A stretch of 64,000 bases of DNA. Origin: Nicotiana tabacum. Lineage: Eukaryota > Streptophyta > Magnoliopsida > Solanales > Solanaceae. This document shows, one piece after another, positions 11,590 to 21,891 of this stretch. Each line of letters begins with the position of its first letter. The stretch's first letter is position 1. The DNA lies in NCBI RefSeq assembly GCF_000715075.1, contig NC_134089.1:102989157-103053156 (forward strand), in the 5' to 3' direction. The position numbers were made by a program, and so were the translations under genes. Below the pieces are notes generated by a model that saw nothing but the letters and a program-made list of their open reading frames with translations, was not told where the DNA came from and did no database searches.

Positions 11590-12250
11590 CCTCACAATCA
11601 TCGGACCAACGGAATGGAGCACCCTTCTAGGTCAATCTAGTCAAAGGTGATGCAATAGATGAAAAGCTCTACACGAATCGCCGATAATAACCCGCTAGCC
11701 CCAGGAAACTCCTGATCTCGGTCACTGAGGTAGGACGTAGCCAACTCTGAACTGCCTCAATCTTCTTGGGATACACCTTAATACCTTCTCCTGTCACAAC
11801 ATACCCCAAGAATGCCACTGACTCTAGCCAAAACTCACACTTGGAGAACATAACATATAGTTTCTGCTCTCGCAAGGTCTGAAGCACTACTCTCAAATGT
11901 TTCTTGTGCTCCCCCAAGCTATGTGAGTATATCAAGATGTCAACAATGAAAACAATGGCAAATGAATCAATATAAGTCTTGAATACCCTGTTCATCAAAT
12001 CCATAAATGTTGTTGGGGCATTAGTCAAGCCAAAGAACATTACCAAAAACTGATAATGGCCATATCTACTCCGGAATGTAGTCTTCGGAACATTCGAGTC
12101 CCGAATCTTTAGCTGATGATACCCTGGCCTCAGGTCTATCTTAGAGAAAACCCTAGCACCCTGCAACTGGTCGAACAAATCATCAATACGAGGCAACAGA
12201 TACTTGTTTTTGATGGTGACTTTGTTCAACTGGTGGTAATCAATGCACAT
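11590..12250 (-). pseudogene. Reverse transcriptase, catalytic Asp lost
   Basis: RT copies the element RNA into DNA. The open frame 12250-11669 begins inside the domain: [66 protein letters not shown], then the active-site block [11 protein letters not shown]. In Ty3/gypsy RT this block should be (Y/F)xDD. Here the first Asp is Val (codon 11942-11944) and the second Asp is kept (11939-11941). The end carries [20 protein letters not shown] and [13 protein letters not shown], the thumb/connection. A stop separates it from the preceding frame just upstream of MCIDY. Confidence 0.95.
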
Positions 12251-13000
12251 CTACATAGTCCCATCCTTATTATTTACAAATAACACTGGTGCACCCCAAG
12301 GCGATACACTGGGCCTAACAAACCCCTTTGCCAACAACTCCTCAAGCTGCTCCTTCAACTCCTTAGGAGCCATACAATACGGTGGAATAGATATAGGCTG
12401 GGTGCCTAGAGCCAAATCAATACAGAAATCAATATCGCAGTCCGGTGGCATGCCAGGAAGATCAGAAGGAAACACATCGGTGAACTCTCGAACCACTGGA
12501 ACCGAATCAATCATCGGAGACTCTGTGGTAGTATCCCAAACATAAGCTAGATAAGCCAAACACCCCTTCTCGACCATATGCCGGGCCTTTAGAAAAGAAA
12601 TAACCCGACTAGGTGTATCAACTGTGGAACCCCTCCACTCCAACCTCGGCAACCTTGGCATCACTAGTGAAACAGTCTTGGCATGGAAATCTAGGACGAC
12701 GTGATATGGAGATAACCAATCCATGCCCAGGATGAACTCAAAATCGATCATATCAAGCAACAGGAGATCTGCTCTAGTCTCAAAACCACGGAATATGACC
12801 ATACAGGACCGGTAGACCCAATCCACAACCACAGAATCACCCACAGGTGTAGACACATGAACAGGAGTGCCCAAAGGCTCAGGAGATATGACCAGGAATC
12901 GAGCAAACAGGGATGATACATATGAATAAGTAGACCCTGGATCAAATAATACCGAAGTATCTCTACCATCGATAGAAATAATACCTGTGATGATGGCATC
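12251..13000 (-). pseudogene. Retroviral-type aspartic protease and linker, broken
   Basis: The protease matures the polyprotein. The minus-strand frame carries LFDPGSTYSYVSS (about 12911-12952), the chromovirus form of the D-[ST]-G active-site loop with Pro at the middle position, as is common in this plant lineage. Downstream come LLLLDMIDFEFILGMDWLSP, containing the hydrophobic-Gly motif (ILGMDWL), and then the start of RT (GFVRPSVSPWGAPVLFVNNK, 12250-12330). The open frame 12874-12251 ends at a stop just before the RT block MCIDY. Confidence 0.88.
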
Positions 13001-13159
13001 TAAGGCTAATGCATCTGGCCTAGCCGGAAGGGCATAGAATCTGGCTGGAGCACCGGCTGGCTGGGCTCCACCTGACTGAGCAGTAGCTGGCTGACCTCTC
13101 CCTACCAGGCCTCCACCTCTAGGACAGCCCCTACCATCTTACCCTCCACCTCTAGGTGG

Positions 13160-14602
13160 CTGGGCCGTTGGTGCTGAAATCATGGGCTTCTGACCCTGCT
13201 GCACTACCTTGCCCCGAAGTCTGGGGTAGGTCCTCTTCATGTGACCCGGATCTCCACACTCGTAGCACCCTCTCGGTACCATATCCTGCTACCCTAAAGT
13301 CTGAGTCTGCTGACCCGAATACCCACTGGAAGAGCCTTGGATGGCCGGTAGGCGATATGAACTCTCTGGCACGGCACTGAAGTGGGCACCAGGAGAACCC
13401 TGATAACCAGAATACCCGCCGAAGGAACCCTGAACAGCTGGTGGGTGGTAAGAACTCTCCAGCATCGCACTGAAATAAGGTCTCAGTGGAGCACCTCGGG
13501 GAGGGGGTGGTGGTGCTGAATGCAGGGGTCTGCTAGGCCGACCCCTCCCAAATTGACCTCTACCCCTAGCTGGGGCACCTCTGAACTCTCCCGAAAATCT
13601 AGCCCTCTTATCCTGCTACATCTTCTCCCTACCCCTATGGCGATAACCCTCAATCCTGCGAGCAATATCTACCACTAGCTGTTGTTCAGTACCCATTTCC
13701 ACCTCTCGGGCCATGCCAGCCCGAATAGTAGGGTGTAACCCCGCAACGAACCTCGACACTCTCTCTACATCACATGGGAAGTATCAGAAAACCTCGCCTC
13801 ATAATCGGTCAGAGACATCTGACCCTGCTTGCTCAAACTGATACCGTAGCTCTTCCCGCTCAGAGGGTGGAATTTACCTATCCAGGAATAACTGTGCGAA
13901 CTGACCCCAAGTGACGGGAGGAGAACCTACTGGCCTGCCAAGAACATAGGACTGTCACCATTTACGGGCCCTGCCCTCAAGCTGAAAAGTAGTGAAGTAA
14001 ACTCCATGCGACTCCAATATCCTCATGTTGTGCAATCTGTCCCTGCACCTATCTGTGAAGTCCTGGGCATCCTCATGACACTCGCCACCGAAAATTGGAG
14101 GGTGAAGCCTAGTCCATCTATCCAATAACTTTTGCGGATCGCCCTCCGCAGCTGACCTGGGCTGGGGTGCCACTGCAGCAACTGGCTGAGCCCTATCCGC
14201 TGGTAATGCGCCCTGAGTCTGATACACTACAGCTGTATAACTAGAAGCCTGAGTAGTAGGGGTCTGTGCTCCCTCTCCCGCCTGTGATATGGCTGGATCT
14301 GCTAGAAATAAACCAGCCTGGGTCATCGAATCCATGAACCGTAGTATACGGCCAATGACCTCCTGGAATCCCGGTGTTGTCATAAAGTCTACCGGGGTAG
14401 GCTCAGCTGCGGGCACCTCGCCCTGCTCCTCGATAATAGGATCCCATACTGGATCTGCTGGTGGTAATACCGGAATAGCTTTGGGACACCCTCATCCCCT
14501 ACTACGGGCCGGTGCCTTTTCCCGGCCTCTGCCTCGGCCTGTAGCAATGGGGGAAGTGGCTCCGCCCGGGTGTAGAACATCGGTCGTGCGTGTTCTCACC
14601 AT
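13160..14602 (-). pseudogene. Tekay-type gag, broken
   Basis: Gag forms the particle and binds RNA. The start is probably the ATG at 14602, giving MVRTRTTDVLHPGGATSP and an RG-rich stretch, with an in-frame TGA at 14494-14492. The next open piece, 14416-13955, has VIGRILRFMDSMTQAG and LDRWTRLHPPIFGGE, then DAQDFTDRCRDRLHNM, typical of the capsid-like region. It stops where a Trp codon of KWW is now TGA. Beyond that, SYVLGRPVGSPPVTWGQF is readable in the same frame before further stops. A zinc knuckle CYECGDPGHMKRTY lies at about 13225-13267. The last Cys of CCHC is Tyr. The number of C-to-T type changes suggests long methylation-driven decay. Confidence 0.9.
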
Positions 14603-14782
14603 CTGCGAGAGAATATAAGAGGGGAATTTTAATATACCGACCACTACACGATAGGAAATGAATAAAGAGTAGTTTTTCCTAATATCCTATAGTCTCTCGA
14701 AGATAAATACAGACGTCTACATACTGATCTACAAGACTCTATTAGGTTTTCCTATGACTTGTGAGACCTACGTGAACCTAGT

Positions 14783-14794
14783 GCTTTGATACCA
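14783..14794 (-). other. Primer-binding site of the Tekay-type element
   Basis: Minus-strand TGGTATCAAAGC, three bases inside the 5' LTR edge at 14798. It matches the complement of the 3' end of initiator tRNA-Met (TGGTATCAGAGC) with one change. Confidence 0.88.
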
Positions 14795-15279
14795 TGTTGT
14801 CACGACCCATTTCCATAATAGGTCATGATGGCGCCCGACACCATTGTCAGGTAAGCCAACATGGAAAAATATAATTAAGTTCTTATTTTACTTTTACCAA
14901 AAATTGGTGTAGCAGATTCTCAAATTAAAGTTAAGACCATAAGCGATAAATAATGAATCAAAAGATTATAAAACCCAAAAGCAAATATCTACCACTGTGT
15001 GTGCCAAGACCTGGTGTCACAAGTAACAAGCAACTAGTAGAATGTACGAAAAAGTAACTCTATCCTACTGTCTGAGATAGAATAGACAACAAAAGTAAGG
15101 AAAAGACTCCATCCGGATGCTTAGCGGCACAGGAAGGGAGCAGCTCACCGTGGAAGTCTCGGTGTATGAATCAGGGGCGCTCACCAAACTAGTAGCCAGA
15201 TGTACCTGTCTCAAATCATGTACAATTAAGTACATAAGTGTAGTATGAGTACATAAACAATATGTACCCAGTAAGTATC

Positions 15280-18200
15280 TGTCACGACCCAAACCCCGCT
15301 CCGGTCGTGATGGCGCCTCTCGTGAAGACAAGGACAACCAACAAACCCATATCGCCCTTCCAAAAATAGTTAAACATTAATAAACAATTTAAATATGATT
15401 TAATGATATAATTAACGGAAGCACAACCCAACACAGCCCTAACCGGGGTGTCACAAGTCACGAGCATCTACTAGGGTATAAATACAACTGAAAGCCTGGA
15501 ATGTACAAGTACAGACTAATGAAATGAGGAGAGAGAAAAGCAGTGCTACGAATGCCGGCAGCTACCTTGCTAAACCCTGATGACTCTGCCTTCGATCAGC
15601 CAAAACATACCTGAATCTGCACACAAAGTGCAGGGAGTAATGTGAGTACTCTGAATCAATGAGTAATAATAATAAATAAAGACTGGATGCAAGAAATCAT
15701 GCAAAAACACAAGGTATTCCATACTGAAGCAGAAAAATCACTTTAAACAGTAAAGTAGTGTGAAATCAAGTGAAAATCCCTTTTTTTAACAAGTAAAGTA
15801 AGTAGTTTACAAGTAAGTAACAAAAATGATAGAAATGTAAACAGTCCCTCGGGCAAAAAATGTAAACAGCCTCTCGGACAAAACATGTACAACAAACCGC
15901 CCCTCGGGCATAATATCAACAAAACCAGCCTCTCGGGCTCAATATCAGAACAGTGCCAGCCCCTCGGGCTCAATATCAGAACAGTAACAGCCCCTTGGGC
16001 TCACTCTCAGAATAGTATCAGCCACTCGGGCTACCTCACAATCACTCATATCAGCCCCTCGGGCATAGTATCAATCACTCAGAACAATGGATACCCGCGC
16101 TCACTGTGGGTGTGCAGACTCCGGAGGGGCCCCTTACAGCCCAAGCGCTATATCAAGCCACCTCGTGGCATCATCACTCAGCATATCCTCACATCACTCA
16201 AGCCACCGCGTGCATATAAAGTATCTCAGGCCCTCAGCCTCATATCACTCGGCCTCACATCACTCAAGCCACCGCGTGGCATAAATAGTAACTCAGGCCC
16301 TCGACCTCATATCACTCAACATATCCTCACATATGGCTTTCGGCCTCACTCAGTCCGAAAATCATCACAAGCCCCTTGGGCATTTGTAAAACAGTAGTTC
16401 TCAGCCCAAAATATCATTTAGAAATATCATTTGAGTTTCAAATCTATATAAAAGTGGTTGAGTTTGTAAAACAATAATCATCAACAGGACTGAGTTGAAA
16501 TATAAGTCAAAACAGTGAGGAAATAGTGATAAAAATTTCCGAAGGGTTCAAATAATTAGCACGAAGCTCAAATACGGCAATCAGCCCAAATCATGATGAT
16601 AACAAATCAGTTTCAATCAAATATGCAGTAAAATCATCAATACGGGATGGACCAAGTCACAATCCCCAGTAGTAAAGGACCCCACACTCATCATCCAGCG
16701 CGTGTTTCACCTCAATATAGCACTACGATGTGCAATCCAGGGTTACAAACCCTCAGGACATCATTTACAATCATTACTCACCTCGAACCGGCTAATCCTC
16801 TAGCTCGCGATGCCTTTGTCTCTCAAATCGACCTCCGATTGCCTTGAATCTAGCCACAATAATTCGATTCAGTTAATAAAAATTATAGCAATTAATTCCA
16901 TATGAAATTCTACATTTTCCATTAAAAATCCGAAATTGCACTTAAAATTTACTCGTGGGGCCCACATCTCGGAACCCGATAAAAGTTACGAAATATGAAA
17001 CCTCATCCAACCACGAGTCCAGCCATATAAATTTTACTAAAATCCGACATCAACTAGACCCTCAAATCTTCAAATTAAACCAAGAGGGTTTTCAAGATTT
17101 TTCCAACTAAATCACCAATTAAATGCCAAAACTAGTAATAGATTCGGGTAATCTAACCAAAATTAAGTTAAGAACACTTACCCCATTGTTTTCTCTGAAA
17201 ATCTCCAAAAATCACCTCTTCCCGAGCTCCAATTTGGTAAAAATGAAAAATGGGACGAGTCCCATTTTAAGAGCTTGAATCTGTCCAGAAAATGTCGTGG
17301 GCACTGTTCACGCGTACGGTACTGTTTACGGGGGTACTGTACACGGTACTGTATACGGTACTATTCATGGGGTACTGTACACGGTACTGTTTCTGCAATT
17401 TTCTGCAATTTTCCCTAAGTCCGAAATCACTCCTAGACACCTCTGAAACACTCCCGAGCCCTCGGGGCTCCTAACCAAACACATACAATAACTCAACAAC
17501 ATCCTACGAACTTAACTGTGCGATCAAATCGCTAAAATAACGTCATATACCATGAATTAAGCTTTAAAATCCAAGAATTCTTTCAAATTTCATAAAACAT
17601 CAATTTTTCCATTTTGAGTCCGAAACACATCAAGCGACGTCCGTTTTCAACCAAACTTTACAAAAGTGATTAAACCATATATAAGACCTGTATCAGGCGT
17701 CGGAACCAAAATACGGGCCTGATATCATCACTTTTTAATCAAATTTCATTTCCATTTTCCTTAAATATTTTCAGAAAACAATTTTACTCAAAAAATCATT
17801 TCTCGGGCCTGAGACCTCAGAATTCGATGATTCTTATTCCTATGAGTCACAAATAATGATACAAACATAGCCCTTCAGTCAAAACTCAATTCAAAGCTTA
17901 TTTGCTCAGCTCAATACCCATTTCACTCGTTTAATAATTAACACATGTTTCGTGTCAAAAACCCAATCGCGACTTGATGAAATTAGACCAAACTTTCCAG
18001 ACCAGTCCTATAATTCATTATCAAAATTCTAGAAGTCTCGAAATAAAATTTCGATCTCTAGAACTAAAAATGGACCTTTGGATCATTATATGCTTATGCT
18101 CAAAACGGCAAAATCTTCCAAAAACTCTTCCAAAACTTATCCGAGCCTCATGGGTCCCCAACCAAAAATGCCAACATAATTCATAGCATCATTCAAACCT

Positions 18201-18763
18201 GCTCAAATCATCAAAACACCTCAAACAACATCAAATTACCCAAAACTCATCGAATTCAAGCCTAAATTTCCAAAAACTTCCGAAATACTCTTTCAATCAA
18301 AAACCCGACCAAACGATGTCCGGATAACCTGAAATTTCGCACACACATCACAAATGACATAATGAAGCTACAGCAACTCTCGGAATTCCATTCAGACTAC
18401 TATATCAAAATCTCGCCTATCAACCGGAATTCGCCGAAATACTAACTTCGCCAATTCAAGCCTAATTCTACATCGGACCTCCAAAACCAATTCCGATCAT
18501 ACTCCTAAGTCACAAATCACCTAACAGAGCTAACCAAATCATAAAAATTCCAATCCGAGATCAAATACACATAAGTCAAATTTTGGTCAAACCTTTCAAA
18601 TTTCAAGCTTCAACTGAGAACTGTTCTTCCAAATTCATTCTGATTAACCTGAAACCCAACACCAATGATTTAGATAAGTCATAATACACCAAATGGGGAA
18701 AGTAATGCCCAAGAACTGGCGAGCGAAGTGCAAAAGCTCAAAACGACCGGTCGGGTCGTTATA
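15280..18763 (-). mobile_element. Solo LTR of a second Tekay-like family, with perfect 5-bp target duplication
   Basis: Starts TGTCACGACCCAAACCCCG and ends GGTCGGGTCGTTATA (last CA mutated to TA). It is flanked by GTATC at 15275-15279 and 18764-18768. The host LTR reads GTACCCAGTAAGTATC before it and TTGTCTAATCTCG after it, which joins exactly as in the uninterrupted left LTR (7490-7510). There is no PBS, PPT or coding domain inside. It is therefore a solo LTR left by LTR-LTR recombination. It belongs to a different family from its host LTR. Confidence 0.93.
15840..16400. repeat. Irregular CCCTCGGGC repeat cluster inside the solo LTR
   Basis: The word GCCCCTCGGGC or a close variant recurs more than ten times, separated by 20-40 bp of AATATCA/AGAACAGT-type sequence. 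Later it changes to CAAGCCACCGCGTGGCAT and CCTCATATCACTC. CCCTCGGG is close to a palindrome. This is a degenerate tandem repeat in the U3-like part. No gene. Confidence 0.75.
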
Positions 18764-20814
18764 GTATCTTGTCTAATCTCGAAGAAGTAGAGACAAGAGG
18801 TCGACTCGATACTTACTAGGGTCAAATAATATGAGATGAATTTATAATAAGCAGGGATAGCACAAGTTATAAGCATTTAATATGCGTAGAATAACAGTTC
18901 CTTTCCAAATATTATCATGGGTGATATATATATATCATGCAGTTATGAAGTCCAGTCCACAGAGAAAACACTAAGCAAGAACATGCGCAAATAATACCAA
19001 GGGACGTACAGTCCGATCCAACATAAAAATAAATTGTGCACTGCCGAGGGTCGAACGGCTAGAACCATAGATGCATCTATTACCCCGCTCGCGAATCAAC
19101 CATGCGACGCGGTCAAACATAATTAAACACAGCAACAGGCAGACAACACTATATAACTCTAGAATAGTTATTCACAAGTATGTTAAATTTCTCTTTAAAA
19201 GGCCAAGGAAAATAAGGTTCCTATCACTAGTCTCATTTAACTTAATCAACATGGTTTATACGAATCCGAATTGAAGTATCAAGTTACAAGTATATCACAT
19301 AGAGCATGCTTATGGGTCCTAGACTACCTGGACTTAGCATAATAGTAGCTACGCACAGACTCTCGTCTCCTAGTGCGTACGTAGCCCCCACATATAATGG
19401 CAATTTATTCAATTATTACACCTATGGGGACAATTCCCTCTTACAAGGTTAGAAAGGAGACTCACCTCGCTCCAAAGTGCACTTCCAAATGCCAAGAACA
19501 AGTCCAAGCCCTTAATTTGGAGCCGAACAATCCCAAACTAGTTAAATGAAGTAAGAACTAGTTAATATAGGCTCACAAGATCGAATTCTAGCTATTTAGG
19601 TAATTTCCCAACAATTAACACAAGTTTCCTAAATTCCGACCCCGGGCCCGCGTGCCCAGATTCCGAGATTTTTCGAAACAAGATCAAATTCTAGCTATTT
19701 GAGCAATTTCCCAACCATTAACACAAGTTTACTCCATAACAAATTTCGTGGTTAAATCTAAGTTTTATTAAAACCCTAGGTTTTTGCTCTAACCCCATGA
19801 TTTCACCTTAACATTAGTGTTTAATCTACCTAAGACAATGATATTAGACTAGAAATAGGTAGCACACACTTACCTCAAGATGCTAGGTGAAGTTCTTCTC
19901 TCAAAAGCTACCAAATCGCCCAATGGAGGAGTGGAAATGTGATAAAATGACTTAGAATCCACATTAAATGAACCTCACTGCCCAGCGATTTCTGCATCTA
20001 CGGTCAGGGGACCGCATCTGTGAGAGATGGGCCGCACCTGCAAAAATGGGCCAAAGAGCTGGGACCACATCTTGGGAGCCGCTGCTACAGTTCCTGGCCT
20101 GTCCTGGGCCACTTTTGCGATGGCACGACCGCATCTGCGGTCTCGCACCTGCGGTCCACCAACCGCAGGTGCGGTTATGACAGAAGCAGCAAGCTTCAGC
20201 TCTTTCTAAAAATTTCCACTTCACTCGAACCTCGTCCGATTGATGCTCAGGGCTTCCTGGCCCCGCCCGAACATACCGACAAGTCCGAAATCACGAGACG
20301 GACCTACTCAAACCTTCGGAACACAAGAAACAACGCTAAATCTAGGAATCACCCCCTAAAACCAAATGAATCAAACATATGAACTTCAAGTTCTTAATTT
20401 TCCTCTAACGGTCCAAAACGCCCTTAAACTACTCGGATTGACACCAAATTTTACGGACAAGTCTTAAATGATACTTCAGACCTGTACCGGGCTTTAGAAC
20501 CAACATACGAGCCTGATACCCATGAAATCAATCATTACTTAGTTTCTTTAAATCCTTAAAACTTCAGATTAACAATTTCTAATAAAAATTCTTTTCTCGG
20601 GTTAGGAACCTCGAAATTCGATTCTGGGCATACGCCCAGGTCCCATATTTTCCCATGAAATCCTAAGGAATCAAATGGGTATATTTCACTCAAAACTATT
20701 CCAAATCTCGAACCAACCGCCCCCGCCAGTCGTAAATTAGCTAAAGCACATACGAGAAGTTTTATTTAGGGGACCAGGGTTCTAATAGGCAAAACGACCC
20801 GGTGGGTCGTTACA

Positions 20815-21869
20815 AAAAGTCTTCTAAAGAAGAAATAAAACATTTTTGAATTTTGAAAAATTTTCCTTTAATTGTGAAAGAAAAAAAATATTTTGGAATT
20901 CAATCCTTTTTTGGAATTTTTGAAAGAAGTTTTTTTTATTTATTTTCGAAAGAAATTTTTATTTTTTTGGTCTTTTTTTTCATTTTCTAAGGAAAGATTT
21001 CGAAGAAGGAATTAAGGAAAAGGAAAATATGTTATGATTTTTTTTTTGGAAAATTGGGGGCCGGAACCGATGAGGTTTTCCTACATATCTCACATCCGGT
21101 GAGAATCAGACCCGCGTAGTTCGGTAAAATTGGGTACTTTTCTCTTTTGATTTTTATGAAAATTAATCTTTACACCTCACACCAGACTATTACAAAATCC
21201 CTTTTTTAAAAAGGGTTATTTGCGCTAAACTAGGAGAATGACTTCCCTTTTTTTCTTCTCTTTTTTTAATAATTCCGCTATACTAATTTTCTTTTGCCGG
21301 TCGACATGCAAGTAAGCCGTCCAAATGATGTATCAATTAGCACATAAGTACACATGATGGTCTCAGAGAGGATACTTGTCTTATATGGACCCAGCCCCTA
21401 TGCCGAGTTTCGCTAAGTCAAATGCACGTGATGCATATAAAACGAACGTACTAGGGATATCCGACATGAGGTTTGTTCTTCTAGGTTTAAATCCTAGTGG
21501 AGAAGGTATCTAGACTGGCTTACTCGAGCGGACAACTAGAGCCGAGGAGGGTCAGCGTATTGGTAGCATTGCTTTCCGGCTTAACTGGTGGTGCTCCCTG
21601 CCTAAAAACATGTGTGACTAAAATCCTTCACTGGGTGACAAGCACCTCGGCTATCTCAAAGAAAGTGGGCTATGCCAAGAAAATGCCCAATTATTAATTT
21701 CAAGAAGACTCAGAGGGGGTGCATAAGAAGACAGTTTATATGTACAAATCAACAATATTGAATCAGTAAAAAGCGAACAGGCAACACAATAGACACAAAT
21801 AAATCACAATATTTACACAATTAATAAAGCTAAAAAAGTCAATATATACAAGCTCGAATTCTTATTATA
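20815..21869 (-). other. Ogre A 5' UTR, part right of the Tekay insertion
   Basis: It begins with AAAAGTCTTCTAAAGAAG, continuing the GAAAGAAAG text cut at 7022. It is poly-T rich, then contains the two-level hairpin motif (21073-21124), a segment with CAAATGCACGTGATGCA (21419-21435, equivalent to 46403-46419 in the tandem unit) and CGGACAACTAGAGCCGAGG. It ends at the PBS. No gene seen. Confidence 0.8.
21073..21124. repeat. Two-level hairpin motif, copy E
   Basis: Reads TTTTCCTACATAT, then CTCAC-ATCCG-GTGAG, then AATCAGACCC and GCGTAGTTCGG. The inner stem is a perfect 5 bp. The outer stem is CTAC/GTAG. It is equivalent in place to copy A at 45195-45249. Confidence 0.85.
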
Positions 21870-21887
21870 TCTCCAGCAGAGTCGCCA
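21870..21887 (-). other. Ogre A primer-binding site
   Basis: Minus-strand TGGCGACTCTGCTGGAGA, separated by GCTC from the LTR edge at 21892. It is one base different from the tandem-unit PBS. Ogre elements are known to be primed by tRNA-Arg, and this sequence fits that class. Confidence 0.85.
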
Positions 21888-21891
21888 GAGC

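Larger units (their letters stand above)
7023..20814 (-). mobile_element. Tekay/Del-type chromovirus (Ty3/gypsy), degenerate, nested in Ogre A
   Basis: A full-length minus-strand element with a 3' LTR at 7023-9546, an internal region at 9547-14797 and a 5' LTR at 14798-20814. The 5' LTR is interrupted by a solo LTR; without it and its duplicated 5 bp it is 2528 bp, against 2524 bp for the 3' LTR. LTR ends are TGTAACGACCC and GGTCGTGACA on the minus strand (left copy mutated to GGTCGTGGCA). The flanks GAAAG (7018-7022) and AAAAG (20815-20819) fit a 5-bp target duplication with one change. The domain order gag-PR-RT-RNaseH-INT-chromodomain is that of chromoviruses. Many stops and lost catalytic residues show it is dead. 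The LTRs differ by several indels, so the insertion is old. Confidence 0.95.
14798..20814 (-). repeat. 5' LTR of the Tekay-type element, interrupted by a solo LTR
   Basis: Plus-strand ends are TGTCACGACCC at 14798 and GGGTCGTTACA at 20814. The LTR is split at 15280-18763. Compared with the left LTR it has an extra segment at about 20071-20130 inside the GCATCTGCGG cluster, a local duplication of about 50 bp (GAATTCTAGCTATTT at about 19583 and again, mutated, at about 19687) and a deletion of about 80 bp near 20655. Confidence 0.92.

Noticed and set aside
12243..12545. Plus-strand 100-codon frame opposite the RT/protease region
   Set aside because: Antisense shadow of the pol coding sequence.
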